Assembly: GCA_050084985.1 (NCBI GenBank)
Contig: JBITNC010000002.1
Span: 11,346,001-11,410,000 of the forward strand
Reading direction: 5' to 3'
Origin: Nageia nagi
Taxonomy: Eukaryota; Pinophyta
Length of the DNA: 64,000 nucleotides
Part shown: positions 19,971 to 30,945 of the stretch, one piece after another
How positions within the stretch are numbered: position 1 is the first letter of the stretch
How the letters are laid out: every line of letters starts with the position of its first letter
The notes under the pieces: generated by a model
Seen by the model: only the letters and a program-made list of their open reading frames with translations
Databases searched by the model: none
Told to the model about the DNA's origin: nothing
Position numbers and translations under genes: made by a program

Positions 19971-22900
19971 ATGGTTGAAACCTTCGTTCCCAAGCACATA
20001 CTCGATGGTTCCAACTTTGGAATACGGGAACCTCGTATGAAAGTCGAGTTACAAGCAAGAAAACTGTGGCAGATAGTTAGTGAAGATGCGGTTGCTCCTA
20101 CCGATGAGAAGGCTCTTGAAGTATACAACTCAAAGAATGAGTTAGCAACTTCTATGATTTACCGTGCAGTTTCAGATGATGTCCTTCTCATGATTTCTTC
20201 ATCAACTTCAGCAAAGGAAGCTTGGGATAGGTTAAAGAAAATCTACCTTGGGTCCAAATTTTCAAGAAGGTTTACCATTCTACAAAAGTTGTTGCAGTAT
20301 CGACAAAGTGAAGATGAAAGTGCCTCCATCTACTTAAACAAAATCATTGACCTCAGGACACAACTGGTTGGTTGTGGATGCAACTGGATCAATGATGAGT
20401 TCATGGTCTTCATCATTCTACAAAGCCTTACTACAAAGTTCAGCAACTTTGTCACAGTTATGGAAACAAGGCTCGATGATGAAGAAGATGTCATCTCACT
20501 TGATAACCTTTCAAGACTTCTTCTAAAGCATGAGGAAACTTTGAACAAAAAAATGTTGAACCTTTCTCCAAAGGACCATAGCATTGCTCTAGGAGCAACC
20601 AAAACTCCTTTCAAGAAAAAGTTCAAACATTACAAATTCAAAGACAACAAGTCCTCATCTACCTTCAGGAAGTATGACAAAAAGGGCAACAACAACAACA
20701 ATCATGGCAACTACAGGCACAGGAATGATAAAGCAGGATCAAGCAATCCAACACCTCAAGAAAAGTTTGATGGGAATTGTAACTTCTGTGGCATCTTTGG
20801 GCACAAAGAGTATGATTGTCGCAAAAAGAAATTTGCTCAAAAAGGAAAGGGAAATGCAAATGTGAGAAATTTCAATAATAAAAAGAAGAACAAGCATGCT
20901 GCTTCTGTTGCCTACTACTCAATGACTCAAACTGTTTCAAATGACTGGATTGTTGATACAGGATGCACTAATCACATGTGTTATGAAAAAGATAAGTTTG
21001 AAGACTTTCATAAGTACAAAAAGGATGCAGTTGTGATAGGTGATAATACAGTCCTTGATGTTCACGGAATAGGAAGTGTGAAGATTCATGGAAAGACTCT
21101 TGACAATGTCTTTTATGTGCCTAAACTAAGGATGAATCTCATCTCCGTGATTCAGATTACAAGGAAAGGATGCTCATTTGAGTTTACCTCACACTCTTGG
21201 TGTGTTAAGAAAGGACTTGCCACTTTAATGAAAGGATCAGTAAAGAATGACCTTTATATTGTGGATCAAGTACCTTCAAAGATTTGTCTTGCTACAAATG
21301 TTTGTTCAAAAGGTAATCTTTGGCATCAACGATTAGGACACCTTAACCACAAGAGTATTCAAGCTATGAAAACTCAAGAACTTGTGGAAGGTTTACCTAA
21401 TATTTCACCCACAGTTGGTCTTTGTGAAAGGTGCATTCTAGGAAAGATGCATAGGCAAAAGTTTGAAAAAGATAAGGCAACTCGGGCTACTAGTCCTCTT
21501 CAACTTGTGCATTCAGATTTGATGGGTCCTTTTCAGACTAAGTCACTAGGTGGAGCTTCTTATGTTATGACCTTCATTGATGACTTCAGTAGGATGACAT
21601 TTGGTTATCTACTTGAGCACAAGGATCAAACTTTTGACAGGTTTCAAGACTTCAAGGCACTTGTTGAAAATCAAACTAATTTTAAGATCAAAATGCTGAG
21701 ATCTGACAATGGGGGTGAATATAATAGCAATGAGTTTAACGACTTTTGTGTTAAACACGGGATTAAGCGACAATTCACAATCCCTTACACCCCTCAGCAA
21801 AATGGAGTTGCTGAAAGGAAGAATCACACGATTATGGAAATGGCAAGATGCATGTTGGGTAACCTTCCTAGTTTCTTATGGGGCGAAGCTGTTCACACTG
21901 CTATTCACACCCTAAATAGGTGTCCTACTAAGGCAGTTGAAGGTAAAACTCCATATGAAGCATGGACAGGAAAGAAACCTAACCTCTCACACTTCAGGGT
22001 CTTCGGTTGTGATGCATTTGCCTTCATTACCTCAGAGAAAAGAAAGAAGCTAGATAAACGATCAGAAAAATGCATCTTTGTGGGGTATGATAATCAACAT
22101 AGAGGTTACAGGCTCTACTCTTCATCCCATAAAATAGTCTTTGTGTCTAGGGATGTTAAGTTTAATGAACTTTCTGAGGATACGACCTCTCATGCTGAAA
22201 TATCTGATTCAGATGATTCTTCGCCTGCACCTAACTGGTTGGATGATCATGTAGAGAAGTCACCACAAGAGCAAAATTCTCCAGCACAGAGAATTACAAG
22301 AAGTATGACCTTGAATAAATCCTTATTTGCCAAAATTGATAATATGCATGAGCCATCAACCTTCAAAGAAGCTTCCAAGCAAGAGTGTTGGATGGAAGCT
22401 ATGAAAGTTGAGTATGAGGCTCTCATGAAAAATGAAACTTGGGATTTAGTTCCTTATCCCAATGAGAAAAATGTGATTGGCAATAAATGGATATACAAGG
22501 TCAAGTACAATTCTGATGGAAAAATTGAAAAATACAAGGCAAGGTTAGTAGCCAAAGGATTCGCTCAGAAATATGGTATTGATTATGAGGAAACCTTTGC
22601 TCTTGTAGCCAAGATGCCTACTGTCAGAATAATTCTTGCTCTTTCTGTAGCTCAAGGATGGAAAGCTTTTCAACTTGATGTCAAAAGTGTATTTCTCAAT
22701 GGGGACTTGGATGTTGAAATCTACATGAATCAACCAGAAGGATTTATTCCAGAAGGAAAAGAGTCTCTTGTGTGTAAACTAAAGAAGTCTTTGTATGGAC
22801 TTAAGCAAGCACCTAGAGCATGGTACAAGAAAATTTCAGGATTCTTTGCAGATATTGGTTTTTCCAAGTGCTTCTCAGATTCAGATCTATATGTACTCAA

Positions 22901-23897
22901 TCAAGGACAAGACATGGTCATAATTCTCCTTTATGTGGATGATCTTCTCATCACAGGAAATAATATTGAAATCATCCAAGAGTGCATCTCCAAACTCAAG
23001 GCAACATTTGAAATGACTGATCTAGGTCTATTGCATTACTATCTTGGGATGCAAGTATACCAACACAAAGATTGTACTTATCTTAGTCAATCTAAGTATA
23101 TATCAGACATCTTGCAAAAGTTTGGAATGGAGGAGTGTAAATATGCTGCAATACCTGTTTCTCCTGGAATCGTTGTATCACTGAGCTCAGATTCTCAATT
23201 GGCTGATGCTACAGCTTATAGACAATTGATTGGTAGTCTTCTGTATCTGACTATCTCTCGTCTTGATATTGCCTTTGCAGTGAATCTGATGGCACGATTC
23301 ATGCAAAAACCATATGTTGAACACCTCAATGCTGTTAAGCAAATCTTGAGGTATGTCACAGGGACAAAGGATCTTGCTCTTAAGTATTCCAAAGTGCCCT
23401 CGATTGTTCTCTCAGGGTTCTCAGATTCTGATTATGGGGGAGATCGAGATAATAGAAAATCAACCTCTGCATATGTGTTTAGCATTGGTTCAAGTGCTAT
23501 CTCTTGGGCTTCCAAGAAGCAACCTACTGTGACTCTTTCTACCACCGAAGCCGAATATCGAGCCATGTCTGTTACCGCCCAAGAAGCTATTTGGCTAAGA
23601 CATCTTCTGAACAAAATTGGGTATCAGCAAAATGGCCCATCTCTTATTTCGTCAGATAATCAATCGGCTATCTCTTTGGCTAAGAATCCTGTGTTCCATC
23701 AGCGAACCAAACATGTAGAAATCCAAGCTCATTTTATCAGGGAGAAGGTTCTAGATGACATCATACACTTGCAGTATTGTCCATCTACTGACAACTCCGC
23801 TGATTTGTTCACCAAGCCCCTTCCTAAAGCTCAGTTCTGCAAGCTTAGGGATTCTCTAGGGTTGGTGAAGTTGCCCTCAAGGGGGAGTGAAGTTTAA
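19971..23897 (+). CDS. Copia gag-pol polyprotein (intact, 1308 aa)
   Basis: One uninterrupted frame encodes all proteins for Copia retrotransposition. The start is the ATG at 19971, just after the presumed splice acceptor. The frame is open 18 codons further up (19917), but that part would be intronic. In order: UBN2-type gag (about 50-200); CCHC knuckle C270, C273, H278, C283; aspartic protease with DTG at 329-331 (A has DSG); integrase zinc site H452, H457, C485, C488 and catalytic D516, D579, E615 (D-35-E spacing); RT with D903 and YVDD at 988-991; and RNase H with D1154, E1193 and D1229. Gag and pol are fused with no frameshift, normal for Copia. Oddities are three missense changes against A and C inside RT: P878L, A893V and A907V. 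The lineage within Copia is not assigned. Confidence 0.97.
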   Translation: MVETFVPKHILDGSNFGIREPRMKVELQARKLWQIVSEDAVAPTDEKALEVYNSKNELATSMIYRAVSDDVLLMISSSTSAKEAWDRLKKIYLGSKFSRRFTILQKLLQYRQSEDESASIYLNKIIDLRTQLVGCGCNWINDEFMVFIILQSLTTKFSNFVTVMETRLDDEEDVISLDNLSRLLLKHEETLNKKMLNLSPKDHSIALGATKTPFKKKFKHYKFKDNKSSSTFRKYDKKGNNNNNHGNYRHRNDKAGSSNPTPQEKFDGNCNFCGIFGHKEYDCRKKKFAQKGKGNANVRNFNNKKKNKHAASVAYYSMTQTVSNDWIVDTGCTNHMCYEKDKFEDFHKYKKDAVVIGDNTVLDVHGIGSVKIHGKTLDNVFYVPKLRMNLISVIQITRKGCSFEFTSHSWCVKKGLATLMKGSVKNDLYIVDQVPSKICLATNVCSKGNLWHQRLGHLNHKSIQAMKTQELVEGLPNISPTVGLCERCILGKMHRQKFEKDKATRATSPLQLVHSDLMGPFQTKSLGGASYVMTFIDDFSRMTFGYLLEHKDQTFDRFQDFKALVENQTNFKIKMLRSDNGGEYNSNEFNDFCVKHGIKRQFTIPYTPQQNGVAERKNHTIMEMARCMLGNLPSFLWGEAVHTAIHTLNRCPTKAVEGKTPYEAWTGKKPNLSHFRVFGCDAFAFITSEKRKKLDKRSEKCIFVGYDNQHRGYRLYSSSHKIVFVSRDVKFNELSEDTTSHAEISDSDDSSPAPNWLDDHVEKSPQEQNSPAQRITRSMTLNKSLFAKIDNMHEPSTFKEASKQECWMEAMKVEYEALMKNETWDLVPYPNEKNVIGNKWIYKVKYNSDGKIEKYKARLVAKGFAQKYGIDYEETFALVAKMPTVRIILALSVAQGWKAFQLDVKSVFLNGDLDVEIYMNQPEGFIPEGKESLVCKLKKSLYGLKQAPRAWYKKISGFFADIGFSKCFSDSDLYVLNQGQDMVIILLYVDDLLITGNNIEIIQECISKLKATFEMTDLGLLHYYLGMQVYQHKDCTYLSQSKYISDILQKFGMEECKYAAIPVSPGIVVSLSSDSQLADATAYRQLIGSLLYLTISRLDIAFAVNLMARFMQKPYVEHLNAVKQILRYVTGTKDLALKYSKVPSIVLSGFSDSDYGGDRDNRKSTSAYVFSIGSSAISWASKKQPTVTLSTTEAEYRAMSVTAQEAIWLRHLLNKIGYQQNGPSLISSDNQSAISLAKNPVFHQRTKHVEIQAHFIREKVLDDIIHLQYCPSTDNSADLFTKPLPKAQFCKLRDSLGLVKLPSRGSEV

Positions 23898-23956
23898 ACT
23901 TTTGTTAGTGATGACAACTTCACCTCTAAGAGGCCTTTTTTGATTGTACATTCTAG

Positions 23957-24237
23957 ACCTCCGTGGTAAGTTTGCTCTGCGTGACAAACTTGTTGTACAA
24001 TTGTTGTTATAGAGTGTTGATTATTTTATACCTCAGTGGTAAGTTTGCTCTGCGTGACAAACTTTTTGTACATTTTATACCTCCGTGGTGAGTTTGCTCT
24101 GCGTGAGAAACTTATTGTACAAATTTTGAGCATGTAATTTAATATACCTCCGTGGTAAGTTCGCTCTGCGTGACGAACTTGTTGTACATTCTATACCTCC
24201 GTGGTGAGTTTGCTCTGCGTGAGAAACTCGTTTTACA
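23957..24237 (+). ncRNA. Stem-loop array (5 units) in the 3' UTR of B
   Basis: Five units lie in the same order as in A. Unit 1 pairs AAGTTTG (23968-23974) with CAAACTT (23985-23991). Unit 4 pairs AAGTTCG (24157-24163) with CGAACTT (24174-24180). This is a U-A to C-G double change that keeps all seven pairs. Unit 5 pairs GAGTTT with AAACTC, a second compensated change. An inner TC/GA or CTC/GAG pair closes a TGCGT loop with one bulged base. It lies between the pol stop and the polypurine tract. Confidence 0.65.
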
Positions 24238-24714
24238 ATTTTATGCTCTATTTTAAAATCAACACATGTCTATATACAACAGGTGACTATGAGTGATGGC
24301 TTGGCATCTCCGTGATGGCTTATAGTGCACCATTGATCAGTTATTTATAAGATGGCATTATTTGATTCTCTTATTTGAATATATGATGCATCTAACTGAT
24401 TTTGTTCATGAGTTGCTTGTAGCATGCAGGATCTTCTTTAGAAATGCAGGTTACTCACCTTGTGAAAGCAAGCTCATGGAGACTCACATGTCAGCTTAAA
24501 GTTGATCGACTACTATGTACAGTGAAACCAATTGTGGTTAATGATTGTATTGTAAACCATTTTTGTCAAATGGTAATGTAGTGAGTCTCATACTAGTTCT
24601 CAAAAAGATTCTCAAAATATGTAAAAGTTCTCATCTCTACTTGTATCTCTATGGAGGAGAACTCTCTCTTACTCTCTCTCTTCTCTCTTCTACGCTCTAT
24701 CCCAATATTGCATT

Positions 24715-24723
24715 AAGGGGGAG
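24715..24723 (+). other. Polypurine tract of B
   Basis: AAGGGGGAG directly precedes the 3' LTR. Confidence 0.92.
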
Positions 24724-25231
24724 TGTTAGAATTTGTAATGAAATATTGTGAATATCTAGACTCCTTGTAAATTCAATTAATCACTTAAAGGTATGTAGAT
24801 ACCTTAAGTGATTAATAGAATTCTTTAATATGTAGACTTTGACTTTACCAAAGGAGTTAGTTGGTAGGTTGAAGTTTGGTGGTACATTTAATGTAACCCT
24901 AACCTTACCCTTGGGTTAAAGGAAGGTTAGGGAGGTGCTCTCAACCTATAAATAGAGGGCCTCTCCTCATGTAAAGATATCTAAGTTTTGAGTAAGATTA
25001 CTCTACTTGGTTGTGTAGGAGAGAGTTAGAGAATAGTTGTAAGAGAGACATAGATTTGAGAATAAGAGAACTAGTTGTGGATGTACTCCCAAGGAGGGAG
25101 GAACCACATTATATTGGTGTCATATTGTGTGAATGATGTTCTTAGAATTATAGATGTGTTATCTTGTGTACACTTGAGTTTCCTAGTCTAAGGTCCTAGA
25201 GGATTTGTTTAGATCTAGTTCAAATCCTTCA
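24724..25231 (+). repeat. Element B 3' LTR (508 bp)
   Basis: It is the same length as the 5' LTR with two substitutions, followed by the TSD AGAAG. Confidence 0.97.
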
Positions 25232-26291
25232 AGAAGCATGCACTATTTAACTTAAGAATTAAGTAGGAAGCATGTATCAATCCATAACTTAAAAAATTAA
25301 GTAAGCATGCATAACTTAAAAATTAAGTACTAAGCATGCATTTTAAAAAAAATTCTAAGCATAAGCATGTATTTATTATCTTTAATAAATAAGTATTTAA
25401 GCATGCATAAAAAAAATTACTAAGAATTAATTTAAAGTAAGTATGCATTATCTTATTACTTGCATGAGGAGTTTTGTCACTTTTAACATACAATCTAGAT
25501 AAATATTTAAGTAAAGAGAAAAATAAACTCCCCCTTCTTTGAATTAAACATTTATCCTAAAGATAGCATACTAATTTAACTTAGTAATTTATCCTAAAGA
25601 TAGCATACTAATTTAACTTAGTAATTTATCCTAAAATATTTGAAATTTTTTTTTCTAAGTATACAACAATATCCCCCATTTTGAAAAAGATCCTTACTAT
25701 AAATGCTCATACTATCATTAAGGTAAAAATGAGGCTAAGTTATCATTTTTGCCAAAAAGAATTAGCATGCTAAAGATCTAAAATGAATCGTTTTCTTTTA
25801 GAAATTTATCCCTTAATAACACTAAATAATAAATGTAGAAATTAAATTGCTACAAATTCTTTGGGTACTTGCCATATTTTTTTGAAAGAAAAGATTCTAA
25901 TGGAATGATGAAAAATATTAAATATGCACTTGACGTTTACTCAATTGCAAACCATTAATGCACATTTTGACCATTATTCATTAAAGGCAACTCATGATAA
26001 ACAAAATTGAGTAACCAAAAAGTAACTAAAAATAAATGAATTTTAGTACAAAATTTGAACCCCTTGGTACATGATTCATAAGAGAGTTTACAAAGGGGTT
26101 AGTTGCTTAAGGGAAGGAAAGCCCAAGGAGAAGGGCTATAGTGGTGGAGAGCTTGGGGGGTTGCAGGCAATCATGATGATGGTAGGCAGTAAGGAGGGTT
26201 GCAACAGGCAACATTGTAGGTCACATAAGAGGTCGCATTGGGTGAGCTATGTGCACCTAGTTGTAGTTGATGGGGGCCATAAGTTTCTAAA

Positions 26292-26515
26292 TGGTAGGTG
26301 ATGTAGGTCACGAGCTACCCAGCGGTAGGTAGCATAGGTTGCAAGATATGCAGCCATAGGCCACTAGCTACCTAACGATAGGCGATGTAGGCTACAAGCC
26401 ACCCAATGATAGGCGATGTAGGTTGTAGGCCACCCAACGATAAGCGATGAGGGTCGTAAGTCACGAGCCACCAAATCACAGTCAACAAGGGCCATAGGGT
26501 GCGAGCCACTCAAAT
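26292..26515 (-). repeat. Imperfect ~31-bp repeats in the O1 leader
   Basis: About six units of the form 'GATAGGCGATGTAGG...GCCACCCAA' (plus-strand reading). Two central units are 31 bp each and differ at few positions. A GC-richer, G-rich block sits at the comparable place in O2 (32520-33080), so the old copies carry different cargo from A, B and C. Confidence 0.7.
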
Positions 26516-26568
26516 TTTTTTTTTCTATAACTTTTGAAAGAAAAAAAACTTTGGAAATTTTTTTTTGA

Positions 26569-26570
<2 letters not shown>

Positions 26571-26632
<62 letters not shown>
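26571..26632. repeat. (AT)31 microsatellite
   Basis: A perfect 62-base AT run. Confidence 0.95.
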
Positions 26633-26637
<5 letters not shown>

Positions 26638-27204
26638 ATATAAACTTCCCATTACAAGGATGTAAACCCTAAAAAAATAATAAAAGGTAATTATTTTCAT
26701 TTTTGTTAAAAAAGATACCTTATTTGCAAAAATACAACCTTCTAATTTTTTTTAAAGCTAAAATAACTTTAAAAGGTAGAATAACTAATCCTTTTCATAA
26801 AAGAGTATAAAAATAAGCAATATATATTGAGCAACTTTTGTAAAAAAATTGCAACAAAAAATGTTAGCATAAATAAAAGATTGCATGCTTATATATATAT
26901 TACTATTTTTAGAGTAAAAAAAAAGGATCAACTAACACATTATACAAAATATGTTAGTTTGAAACTAGTTGCATCATATATTGCTATTTTTTTAAAGCAA
27001 ATTTTGTAATAAATTGAACTAACATATTTCGCTAAATATGTTAGTAATAAGTAGTGATTCATAAAAATTGGAAGAGAGTAAGTAAGAGGTTATACATTCA
27101 AAGGTTTTACCCCTTACAAGGATGAAGAAAGATGAAGCCTCCAAGAAGATGAGTCACTAACCAAGGATGTGAAGAGGAGCCTCCAAATAGCTCTGATACT
27201 AATT

Positions 27205-27695
27205 TGAAGGAACTAATGCTAACAAGATAATTTCTAATCAACTAAGATCACATGAAAGCTCATAATTACATCTAAAAAACTCACAAAGCAATCTCACAAC
27301 ATAATATGTAAGTGGTTCCTCCAACTAGGAGTACATCCACTAACAAGATCTTTACTTCAATCATAAATACAACTCTTACAATTCTCTTAATCTCAACTGC
27401 TACACTTCTATCCTATAGCATAACTTTACTCCACAATTGGTGTGTGATCACAAGAGGGATCCTTCTATTTATAGGCCAAAATCCTTCTTTGTATCACCTT
27501 TTTATCCAATGTATAAAAGCATGACATGCACATCCTTTTACCCAAGGGGCATGCTCATGAAATGGAGTGTAAGATAAGTTATATTATCATATTCACTTAA
27601 ATACCTAAGGTATCAAATGATACCCTTAAGTATTAGTGAACTTACATATAAGATTTAATACAAACCTTTACAATAATGCATTATACATTCTAACA
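27205..27695 (-). repeat. 5' LTR of O1 (491 bp)
   Basis: It runs TGTTAGAATG (from 27695, minus) to CCTTCA (27205). A TATA-like element lies at 27466-27473. It is closely related to the O0 and O2 LTRs and more distantly to those of A, B and C. The partner LTR is lost. Confidence 0.85.
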
Positions 27696-27949
27696 CAACC
27701 AAGGCATGATAGGGGAGGAGAATTGCACGAAGGAGCATAGTTGCATGGGATACCACCAAGAGAAAGTCTTTCCATGGTGAGGTTGTTTGGTGAGTGGCAC
27801 ATGGTGGCTAGCAAGGAGAATAACACCTCCCATAAATCCATAGGAAGCTTTATGCAATGGGGGGCCTTTGTGCAAAGGGGTCGAGTCCACGAGGGTTTCA
27901 AAAAAAATAAAAGCATAAGCTTCAAAAGAAGGCATCGAATTAAAAAACT
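27696..27949. other. Unassigned spacer between O1 and O2
   Basis: A 254-bp stretch, less AT-rich than its surroundings, open on the minus strand for up to 85 codons. It does not resemble a protein I recognise. It may be old target DNA shared by O1 and O2. Confidence 0.4.
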
Positions 27950-30945
27950 TTACCCAACTGATATATACTTAGATTGACCAAGGTAAGTACAATCCTTGTA
28001 TTGATACACTTGTATTCCAAGATAGTAGTGCAAGAGATTGAGATCAATCATTTCAAATGTTACCTTAAGTTTGGATATGCACTCTTGAATGATTTCATTA
28101 TTATTCATAGTAATCATAAGACCATCCACATAAAGGAGAATTAATACCATGTCTTTTCCTTGATTAAGCACATATAGATTGAAGTCAAAAAACACTTAAA
28201 TAATCTAATGTCTATAAAGTACCTTGAAATCTTTCTATACCAAGCTCTAGGTGCTTGTTTAAATCCATATAATGACTTCTTTAGCTTGCATACAAAAGAC
28301 TCTTTGCCTTCCATAATAAACCCTTCTGGTTGGTTCATGAAGATTTTCACATCTAAGTCACCATTAAAAAATGCACTCTTGATGTCAAGTTGAAAAATTT
28401 TCCATCTTTGAGCTACAAAAAGAGCAAGAATAACTCTCATAGTAGGCATCTTTGCCACAGGAGCAAAGGTTTTCTCATAATCTAAATCATATTTCTTAGT
28501 AAAACTTTTAACTACTAACCTTACCTTATATTTCTCAATATCTCTAATTGAATTGAACTTGACCTTGTAGATCCACTTATTGCCAATCATATTATTTTTA
28601 TTAGGATAAGAAACCAAGTACCAAATCTTATTTTTCATAAGCATCTCATATTCCACTTTCATGGCTTCCATCCAGCACTTGTGCTTAGAAGCTTTTTTGA
28701 AGGTTGAGGGCTCATGATTGTTATCAATCTTAGCAATTAAGGATTTGTTCAAGGTCATGCTCCTTATTACCCTTTATGTTAGAGAATTTTATTTCTAAGG
28801 TGACTTATCTACATCAATACCCAACCAGTTCGGAGCAACTGAAGAGTCCTCTGGATCATCAATATTCTTATTAGAAGTAGATTCTTCAAGAAGTTCATTG
28901 AACTTTACGTCTTTTGAAATGAACACTACTTTATAGGTTGGAGAGTAGAGCCTGTAGCCTTGTTATAACCCATAAAGATGCATTTTGTCAGCTCTTTTAT
29001 CAAACTTCTTCCTTTTCTTAGAAATAATGTAAAAGAATGCTTCATAAACAAACACCTTAAGATGAGAAATGTTAAGTTTTCTTCCTGATCATGCCTCAAA
29101 AGGAGCTTTACTCTAAATGACTCTTGTGGGACACCTATTCAAAGTGTAAATAGCAATACTCACAGCTTTATACCATAAGAAACTAGAAAGATTACCCAAC
29201 ATGCATCTAACCATCTCCATAATTATTCTATTTTTCCTTTCGGTAACATTATTTTGCTAAGGAGTGTATGGAATTGTATACTACCTCTTGATTCCATACT
29301 TAGCACAATAATCATTGAACTCATTGTTGTTATATTCTTCTCCATTATCTAATCTTAACATTTTGATCCTTATGCTCAAGTAGATATCTAAAGATCATCC
29401 TACTAAAGTCATCAATAAAGGTTAAGACGTAAGATGCTCCTCCAAGTGACTTAATCTAAAATATACCTATCAAATCTAAATGCACAAATTGAAGAGGTTG
29501 ATATGCTCTTGTTGCCTTATCTTTTTCAAACTTTTATCTATGCATCTTACCTAGAATGCACTTTTTGCATAGACCAATCAAAAGAGAAATTAAAGGTAAA
29601 TCTTTCATAAGTTCTTAGTATTTCATAACTTAAATACTCTTGTGGTTAAGGTGTTTTAAATGATGGTGCCAAAGATTACCTTTAGAACACACACTAGAAG
29701 CAAGACACATCTTTGGTGGAACTTGATCTACAATGTAAAGATCATCTTTCACTTATCCTTTAACCAATATGGTAAATCCTTTCTTAATGCATTAGGATTG
29801 AGAGTTGAACTCAAAAAAGTACTCTTTTCTAGCAATTTGGATCACGGAGAGAAGGTTCATCTTTAACTTAGGAACATAGAGAATATTTTTAAGAACTTTT
29901 TATGAATCAACACACTCTCAATTCCTTGGACTTCAAGGGTAGAGTTATCACCTACCATAATTGCATCCTTTTCTATATTTGTGAAAGTTCTCAAACTTTT
30001 TCTTTTCAAAGCATAGGTGATTAGTGTAACCAAAATTAACAATCTAATCAGATGAAAAAGAGCAAGACATGGAGTACAACATTGCAATAAAACTAGCTTG
30101 TATATTATTCATTCCTTTGAAGTTCTTTACATGTTGATTACCTTTATTATTTTTCTCTTTTTTTTTGTATCAATCAAATTCTTTATGACCATGGATGCCA
30201 TAATAGTTACAATTACCATCAAATTTTTTCTTAGGATATGGATTGTTTGCTTTACCTTTTCCATCTTTTTTCTTGAAGTGGTTGTTGTTACTGTTGTTCC
30301 TGCTGCTATGGTTATTGTTTCTATTGTTCTTACTGCTATTGTAACCATTGCCTCTTTTCTCAAACCTTTTAGAGAAAGAAGGATAAGATTTCTTTTGATG
30401 GTTGAACTTATTGAAAAAAGATTTGGTTGCTCTAAGAGCAATGTTATTATCCTTAGGAGAAGAAATTAATATTTTACTATTAAGGGTTTTCTCATGCTTC
30501 AATAGGTGCCTTGAAAGGTTCTCAAGGGAGAAGACTTCTTCATCATCATCAAGCTTTATTTCCATAATCGTTGCAAAGTTTTCAAACTTTGAAGAAAGGA
30601 TTTGAAGAATGATGAAGACCATGAACTCATCATTGATCTAATTGCACCCACAAGTAACAAGTTAGGTCCTTAGGTTAATGATTTTGTTCAAGTAGATAGC
30701 TACATTTTCATCTTCCCTATGACAAGATTGAAATAACTTTTGGAGAATGGTAAATCTGCATAAAAAATTTGAACCAATGTAGATTTATTATAAGCCTATA
30801 ATACCTTCTTATCTATAGGAGGTACAAGGTTCTCATTCACTGTTTACCAAAGCTTCCTTGCCTACAATTCAGCTCTCATCCAAGGTTCTCAAATCTTATA
30901 GTTAGAACCATCAAGAATGTGTTCGAGTAAAAATGATTCTCCCAT
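27950..30945 (-). pseudogene. O2 gag-pol remnant
   Basis: The start is inferred at the ATG complement at 30943-30945 ('MGESFLLEHILDGS', matching 'MVETFVPKHILDGS' of B). Recognisable parts are gag with 'VFIILQ...ATIMEIKLDDDEEVFSLENLSRHLLKHEKTL' (30622 onward), a zinc knuckle missing its first Cys ('CNYYGIHGHKEFD'), protease flank (30087-29863), an integrase core in pieces (29580-28960), and RT 'LDIKSAFFNGDLDVKIFMNQPEGF' (28758-28141) with the active-site box as YVDG (about 28125). There are many stops and shifts. The longest open stretch is 205 codons, across the integrase-RT linker and early RT. Confidence 0.85.

Larger units (their letters stand above)
16592..25231 (+). mobile_element. Element B: intact, very young Copia element
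   Basis: The element is 8640 bp with 508-bp LTRs that differ at only two positions by my count, and a perfect TSD AGAAG (16587-16591 and 25232-25236). All parts are in place: primer site, presumed leader intron, a single open gag-pol frame, 3' stem-loop array and polypurine tract. It sits in the leader of O1. It is the best candidate in the window for a recently active, possibly still active, copy. Confidence 0.98.
25237..27204 (-). other. O1 leader, LTR-proximal piece
   Basis: Noncoding continuation of the O1 leader after element B. It contains repeated 'AAGCATGCA' and 'TTAAGTA' motifs (25237-25450), a 31-bp repeat cluster (26292-26515) and an AT microsatellite. Near the LTR it has a donor-like GGG|GTAAAA at 27110 (minus) and a degenerate primer-site complement, GCTCTGATACTA, at 27190-27201. 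No coding sequence is seen. Confidence 0.7.
5100..27695 (-). mobile_element. O1: old Copia element split by nested elements A and B
   Basis: The minus-strand parts read in order, 5' to 3': 5' LTR (27205-27695), leader (27204-25237, then 16591-16093), integrase part (16092-15449), and RT plus RNase H part (6690-5100). The gaps are filled exactly by element B (16592-25231 plus TSD) and element A (6691-15443 plus TSD), so both jumped into O1. Gag, protease and the start of integrase are missing, replaced by a direct join of integrase to leader near 16092. The 3' UTR and 3' LTR are also missing; similarity stops near 5100, at the end of RNase H. O1 is therefore an internally deleted, 3'-truncated copy. 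Confidence 0.85.

Noticed and set aside
26571-26632. Long AT run as a possible origin or regulatory site
   Set aside because: It is a simple microsatellite with no associated motifs.
30098-30605. Plus-strand frames of 67-123 codons opposite O2 gag
   Set aside because: They are shadows of the minus-strand gag, whose repeated Asn codons give hydrophobic runs on the other strand.
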